A stretch of 64,000 bases of DNA from Rhizomys pruinosus (lineage: Eukaryota; Chordata; Mammalia; Rodentia; Spalacidae), in assembly GCA_009823505.1 (NCBI GenBank), contig VZQC01006699.1:1655527-1719526 (forward strand), read 5' to 3'. A model generated the notes under the pieces. It did no database searches and had not been told where the DNA came from. It saw only the letters and a program-made list of their open reading frames with translations. Below are positions 59,041-64,000 of this stretch, piece by piece; positions within the stretch are counted from its first letter, which is position 1, and each line of letters begins with the position of its first letter. The position numbers and the translations under genes are program-made.

Positions 59041-59549
59041 ACAAAAACCCCCACCAAACACACAAGTGCTTTATCCTTAACACTCTCTGTGAAGATCAGG
59101 CCTCACATTCATTTCTTAAAACAGCTTAATGTTTGCCTAAATGTTAAAGTTCTGTCATTAAATCTGGCCTAATTAATATTGCAACATACTCCTTTGTAAA
59201 ATGAGATGCAGTTTAGTGGAAACCTTCAACATGACTGCTTCAAGATGAATCCAATAATAAAAGGCTCTCCACTTAGGCATACCCTGTTCCATGCAGTCCA
59301 CCTTACCACTAGCCTAGCCTATTCACTGCAGGTTCAGGTGCTACCTCTGTGACATACCAAAACTTGAAGATTGCCCAACGTCTTCATTAGTTCACTTCAG
59401 CTCTAAATGCTGAGTGACAACCAAGCCTCTACCACTCTGCCTGAGTGCATTTATCACAGTATCAGATTTATTCAAGGATCAAAAAAGAGCAGATGAAACA
59501 TTCTTTTATTGCTAGCTCTTCTATTAATCTTCCCATTTTCTTTTCTTTT

Positions 59550-59706
59550 CTTTTTTTTTTTTTGTCTTTTTGAGACAGGGTCTCCCTGTAGCCCCTGCTG
59601 TCCTGGAACTCACTCTGTAGACCAGGCTGGCCTTGAACTCACAAAGATCTGCCTGCCTCTGCCTCCCAAGTGCTAGGATTAAAGGCGTGCGCTACCACAC
59701 CCGGCT
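59550..59706 (-). repeat. B1 SINE
   Basis: TAATCTTCCCATTTTC precedes and follows the element, a 16-bp duplication. Confidence 0.93.
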
Positions 59707-59770
59707 AATCTTCCCATTTTCATTCAGACACTGAATATATAAACCAAAGTATAGTTCTTTTTTTTTTTAA

Positions 59771-60017
59771 TTTTTTTTAATTAATTTTATTTATTTCTGT
59801 ATGTGTATGAATGTACTGTCTGCATGCAGGTCTGTGCACCCATGTTGTGCAATGCTGCGGAGGTCAGAAGTGGGTCTCGGATTCCCCTGGAACTGGAGTT
59901 CTCCTGGAATTGGAGTTTCAGACGGTTCTCGGCCGCCATGTGGGTGCTGGGGATCGAACCTGGGTCCTCTGTAAGAGCGGTCGGCGCTCTTAACCGCTAG
60001 GCCATCTCTCCAGCCCC
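59771..60017 (-). repeat. B3 SINE, long-tail subfamily
   Basis: Flanked by CAAAGTATAGTTCTTT on both sides; the element is almost free of changes relative to the copy at 13230. Confidence 0.92.
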
Positions 60018-60455
60018 CCAAAGTATAGTTCTTTATGTGAACCAATTTGCCCAATAGTTATCAATTCTGAAAATCTTTAAGGTGTTACAAGATTCCCAAA
60101 GCCTTATTTCTAATAAATGCCATACTTAAAAACATTACACTAGAAAAAAAAAAAAATTACACTAGAGCTGACCCAAAAGTCCATCCTTCTCCTATGTGAA
60201 TTCAAACTCTCCTGACTCACTAACATGCTTGTATTCAGAGGAATGGAGTGAAATGTATTCAATATATCTACTATAGCTACAGTATACAACTTCAAGAGAT
60301 TTACACAAAACACTTTCCATTCATAAACACAAAATGTGAAGCTAAATATGCAGAGCTGAACGTTCAGTTGCTACTACCCTGTAACTGTACATTAAAGCCT
60401 CCAACCAATAAATACTACTACTCTTACGAAATTGGCATGTTTCTTTTCATTTACA

Positions 60456-61195
60456 AAGAACTATTTCTTCAGGGCTTGAAAGATGGGTCAGCACTTAAGA
60501 CCAATACTTCTCTTGCACAGGACCCAGGTTCAATTCCCAGCATCCACATGGCAACTAAGAAACATTTGTAACTCCAGTTCTAGGGAATCTGATGCATTCT
60601 TCTTCTAACTTCTGCAAGCACTGCACAACACAGATGCCCTTACATACATGCAGGCAATATATTCATACACATAAAATTTTTAAGAATAAGCCAGTTGTGG
60701 TGGTACATGCCTTTAATCCCAACACCTGACAGAGACAGTTTAAGGCCAGCCTAGTCTACAGAGTGAGCTCCAGGCCAGCTGGGGCTACAAGGAGATCCTG
60801 TCTCTAAACAAACAAAAAATTTCAGAATAAAGTATTTTTAAAAAGAACTATTTCTAGTGGGCGTGGTGGCGCACGCCTTTAATCCTAGCACTTGGGAGGC
60901 AGAGGCAGGCGGATCTCTGTGAGTTCAAGGCCAGCCTGGTCTACAGAGTGAGTTCCAGGACAGCTGGGGCTACAGGGAGACCCTGTCTCAAAAAGACAAA
61001 AAAACACAAAAACAAAACAAGAAACAAAAAGAACTATTTCTGCCAGGTGTGGTGGCACACGCCTTTAATCCCAGCACTCAGGAGGCAGAGGAAGGTGGAT
61101 CTCTGTGAGTTCAAGGTCAGCCCAGTATACATAGTGAGTTCCAGGCTATGTGGGGCTACAGGGAAATTCTGTCTCAAAAAAAACCCACCTATTTC
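60456..61195 (+). repeat. Serial SINE insertions sharing one target
   Basis: B3 60470-60685, B1 60689-60830, B1 60858-61010 and B1 61041-61186 follow one another. AAAGAACTATTTCT appears at 60458, 60842 and 61029, and CTATTTCTTC closes the cluster at 61188. Confidence 0.88.
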
Positions 61196-61499
61196 TTCTA
61201 TAGCTCATTTTATTTGTGAGAACTCTATACAAAATACTGGAAACTTCTATTACTACCTACATAGTATGTTTCTGAATCAGTAACATTTTTTAATAAGTAT
61301 CATTTCTTTCTATAATAAGATAGTACAGAAATTAAACATAAATCACTAGTGTCCAAAACTCTTTAGGCTTTATGCTTTAGGTTAAGGAAAAAATTCATAT
61401 TAAACACCTCAAGTATACTGAAAAGCATTAATATTAAGGATTTTTATCTTTTGGCCACAGAAATCATGTTAGAAATTGCTCTTAAGTTTACAGAAGACA

Positions 61500-62025
61500 G
61501 AGCTAGAGAGATGGCTCAACAGGTAGGAACACTTGCTATTCTTCCAGAAGACTCACATTCATTTCCTACCACCCACATGAAGGCTAACAACCGTCAGTAG
61601 CTCCAGTTTCAGGGGATCTGATGCTCTTTTTTGACCTGCCAGTTTTGCACAACATGGTTCCAATTACATACACTCATACCCATAAATAAAAATAATAAAA
61701 TGTTTAAAATATTTATAGGAGAAAAAAGAAAAGCTTGAAGATGTTAACAGGGCAGGAGAAAACAAAATTTACATATAATACATTGTCTATTTTAAAAATA
61801 GGAAAATAAGTGCTTAAACACTGAATATACTTGCAAAGACTTCCAGGTGCTATCAATAATAAAAATCTTTTTGTTGTTGTTCTTTTTGGGACAGGGTCTC
61901 CCTTTAGTCCCAGCTGGCCTGGAGCTCTCTATGTAGACCAGGCTGGCCTTGAACTCACAGAGATCTGCCTGCCTCCGCCTTCCGAGTGCTGGGATTAAAG
62001 GTGTGCACCACCACGCCTGACAATA
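61500..62025. repeat. B3 (+) and B1 (-)
   Basis: Diverged B3 on + at 61500-61715 and B1 on - at 61870-62025. Confidence 0.82.
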
Positions 62026-62934
62026 AATACAAATCTTAATAAAACACAGTACATAATTATAGCAGAGAAGAAAGAAGGAAACTTGGTGGGGCTTTAAGTA
62101 GTAATCAGTAAGTTCATGGTTTTTGGAGTATAAACTTCAGTAGAAAGAGTCTAGGAAAGAAATACAGATTTGGGGATATAAAGGATTTCTATAGCTACAA
62201 AAGGGAAACGATGTACAAAATGGACATGAAGTGAAAACAGGCTCACAGTAACAGTGATATTAAAGGATGACCGAAGATAGACCCACAGCGGTAGGCTGCA
62301 GTGAGGTGATGGCAGGTCAGGACGGAGTAAGTACACCAACACGAGTCAGAAGTAAAGAGCCTGTTAGAAAAATGGAGATCAATCCACAGCGTCCAATGCG
62401 TTTTTAAGCACCAGTCTTCATAAAGGAGGTTTTAATAAGAAAACGTACAAACCAAACTATATGTTTAGTTTGTAAAGCATGAGTCTACTGCAAATGTATA
62501 CTACCAAGAATTTGAGTTAAAAGATTGCATCCTAGAAGGTCTCAGAAATACTTTTGAGTTGATAACAAGCAGTATTTGTCATCACGCAAATTTATGCGAT
62601 GTATCACCCAATGCCATTTCATTTCCAACAATTATCTAAACCTCAATATAGACCAACAACAAGTTAGCTGTTCACTGACCCACTTAAGGTTCAAAATGAT
62701 GAGCTAGTTCAGATTCTTTTCTGCAAACTTTTTGAAATATAGCAAGACTGAATCCTTCCCAAACTGGCAAACAGCACTGGCCCACATAACAAAGAGGCCA
62801 AGGACAAGTGACTAGCCTGACCCCGTTGAAGAATAAAATGGAAAAGGTAGCTTTGGCTCCCCACTGCCAAAAGGTCTCACTGATGTGGCTATTTGGGGCT
62901 ACTGAGAACTTCATATTCATTTCAACAAAGCAGG
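62026..62934. other. Plpp1 intron 1, unique block
   Basis: No repeat, and no match by eye to the alternative exon 2 known from human. Confidence 0.5.
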
Positions 62935-63105
62935 TTTGTTTGTTTGTTTGTTTGTTTGTTTGATCTTTTTGAGACAGGGTCTCCCTGTAGTTCCAGCTGT
63001 CCTGGAACTCGCTATGTAGACCAGGGTGGCCTTGAACTCACAAAGATCCATCTGCCTCTGCCCCCCCAAGTGCTGGGGTTAAAGGCATACACCACCATCC
63101 AACAA
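62935..63105 (-). repeat. B1 SINE with TTTG tail repeat
   Basis: (TTTG)n at 62935-62961 in the tail; CAACAAAGCAG on both sides as duplication. Confidence 0.9.
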
Positions 63106-63284
63106 AGCAGTTTTACTTAAGGTAATGAGAAAAGGTTTCTACTCCTTACAACATTCCTAATTTGTCCACTTCTCCAATGGTAACAACATATAAGTTGTTT
63201 TAAGGGTTTGGTTACAGTATATAGAACATTTCCAATTCAAATCTTTGTTAGCATTTCTAATTGTTTCCTTAGAATACATTTTCA

Positions 63285-64000
63285 TCAATCGAGGAAGTGA
63301 AGAGAAGAAATCCCACAGAGTGGGAGGAAACCTTCACCACAGAAACATCTGACAAAGCACTGATTTCCAGAATATATAAACTACTCAAAAAACAAAGAAG
63401 AAAGAAAACAAATGAACCACTCAATAGATGGAGCAAAGAGCTGAACAGAGACTTCACAAGTGAGGAATTAGAGATGGCTGAGAAACACCTTAAGATGGCT
63501 GAGAAACACCTTACGAAGTGTTCAACATCACTAGTCAATAAGGAAATGCAAATCAAAACCACTTTAAGATATCTTACTCTGGTAAGACTGGCTAGAATCA
63601 AGAAAACAAATGATACCAAGTGCTGGAGAGGTTGTGGGGAAAGGGGAACACTCATCTATTGCTGGTAGGAATGTAAACTTGTACAGCCACTACACTACGG
63701 AAAGCAGTGTAGAGAACCCTTGGAAGACTTGGAATGAACTTGCCACCTGACCCAGCCATACCAATCCTAGGCATGTACCCCCAAGACTCACCCCACTGCA
63801 GAGATACATGCATGGTCATGTTTATTTCAGCTCTCTTCACAATAGCAAGGAGCTGGAACCAACCCAAATGCCCCTCAACTGACAAGTGGATAGAGAAATT
63901 GTGGTACCTCTACACAATGGAGTTCTATGCAGCAGTAAAGAAAGATGACATCATGAGCTTTGCAGGAAAATGGCTGGAGCTAGAAGACATCATGCTGAGT
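63285..64000 (+). mobile_element. 5'-truncated L1 (ORF2 C-terminal part), runs off the right edge
   Basis: The sequence parallels the last part of ORF2 in the element at 34092, beginning near its codon 1090 ([11 protein letters not shown]) after flanking ATTTTCATCAATCG. The frame is open from 63297 to a TAG at 63666-63668, where Trp of the CWWEC knuckle has become a stop. A 21-bp unit (AGATGGCTGAGAAACACCTTA) is tandemly duplicated at 63472-63513. It is antisense to Plpp1 and continues beyond the window, so tail and duplication cannot be checked. Confidence 0.93.

Overview
This window is nuclear DNA from a mouse-like (muroid-type) rodent. It is dense in B1, B2/B3-type, B4-type and ID SINEs and in L1 fragments of several ages, a mix typical of such rodents. 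I cannot name the species from sequence alone. Two protein-coding genes are present, placed tail to tail, and almost everything else is intron filled with interspersed repeats.

Left part (1 to about 19,165, + strand): the last five coding exons of Mtrex (Mtr4/SKIV2L2), the exosome-associated RNA helicase. They encode the C-terminal 161 residues (DSHCT helical-bundle domain) and end with the stop at 18960-18962. Right part (about 19,065 to 64,000, - strand): coding exons 2-6 of Plpp1 (lipid phosphate phosphatase 1, PPAP2A). These run from 58257 down to the stop at 19379, with exon 1 lying beyond the right edge. All three catalytic motifs of the phosphatase are present, on three separate exons. 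The stop codons of the two genes are only 416 bp apart, and their predicted poly(A) signals are interleaved, so the mRNAs probably overlap at their 3' ends. Mtrex and Plpp1 are also neighbours in human and mouse, which supports both calls.

Plpp1 intron 3 (29,076-52,170) holds a complete-looking L1 retrotransposon in sense orientation with the gene (about 33,779-39,481). It has a 13-16 bp target-site duplication, an uninterrupted 1277-codon ORF2, an ORF1 broken by three lesions, and a 5' UTR with about two 195-bp monomers. One monomer carries a GC box and a TATA box placed so that the predicted start matches the 5' end of the element. A second, 5'-truncated L1 (opposite orientation) runs off the right edge.

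Other structure worth attention: a B3 subfamily defined by two linked differences; a B3::B1 fusion SINE seen twice with the same junction; nested insertions at 3,038-3,505, 42,585-44,222 and 48,425-48,810; serial SINE insertions at 60,456-61,190; a 33-bp tandem repeat; a duplicated unclassified segment near Plpp1 exon 3; and an unclassified LTR-like block at 9,240-9,945. I found no bacterial or phage-type system, CRISPR array or canonical tRNA gene. SINE boundaries are estimates by eye, good to roughly 5-20 bp.
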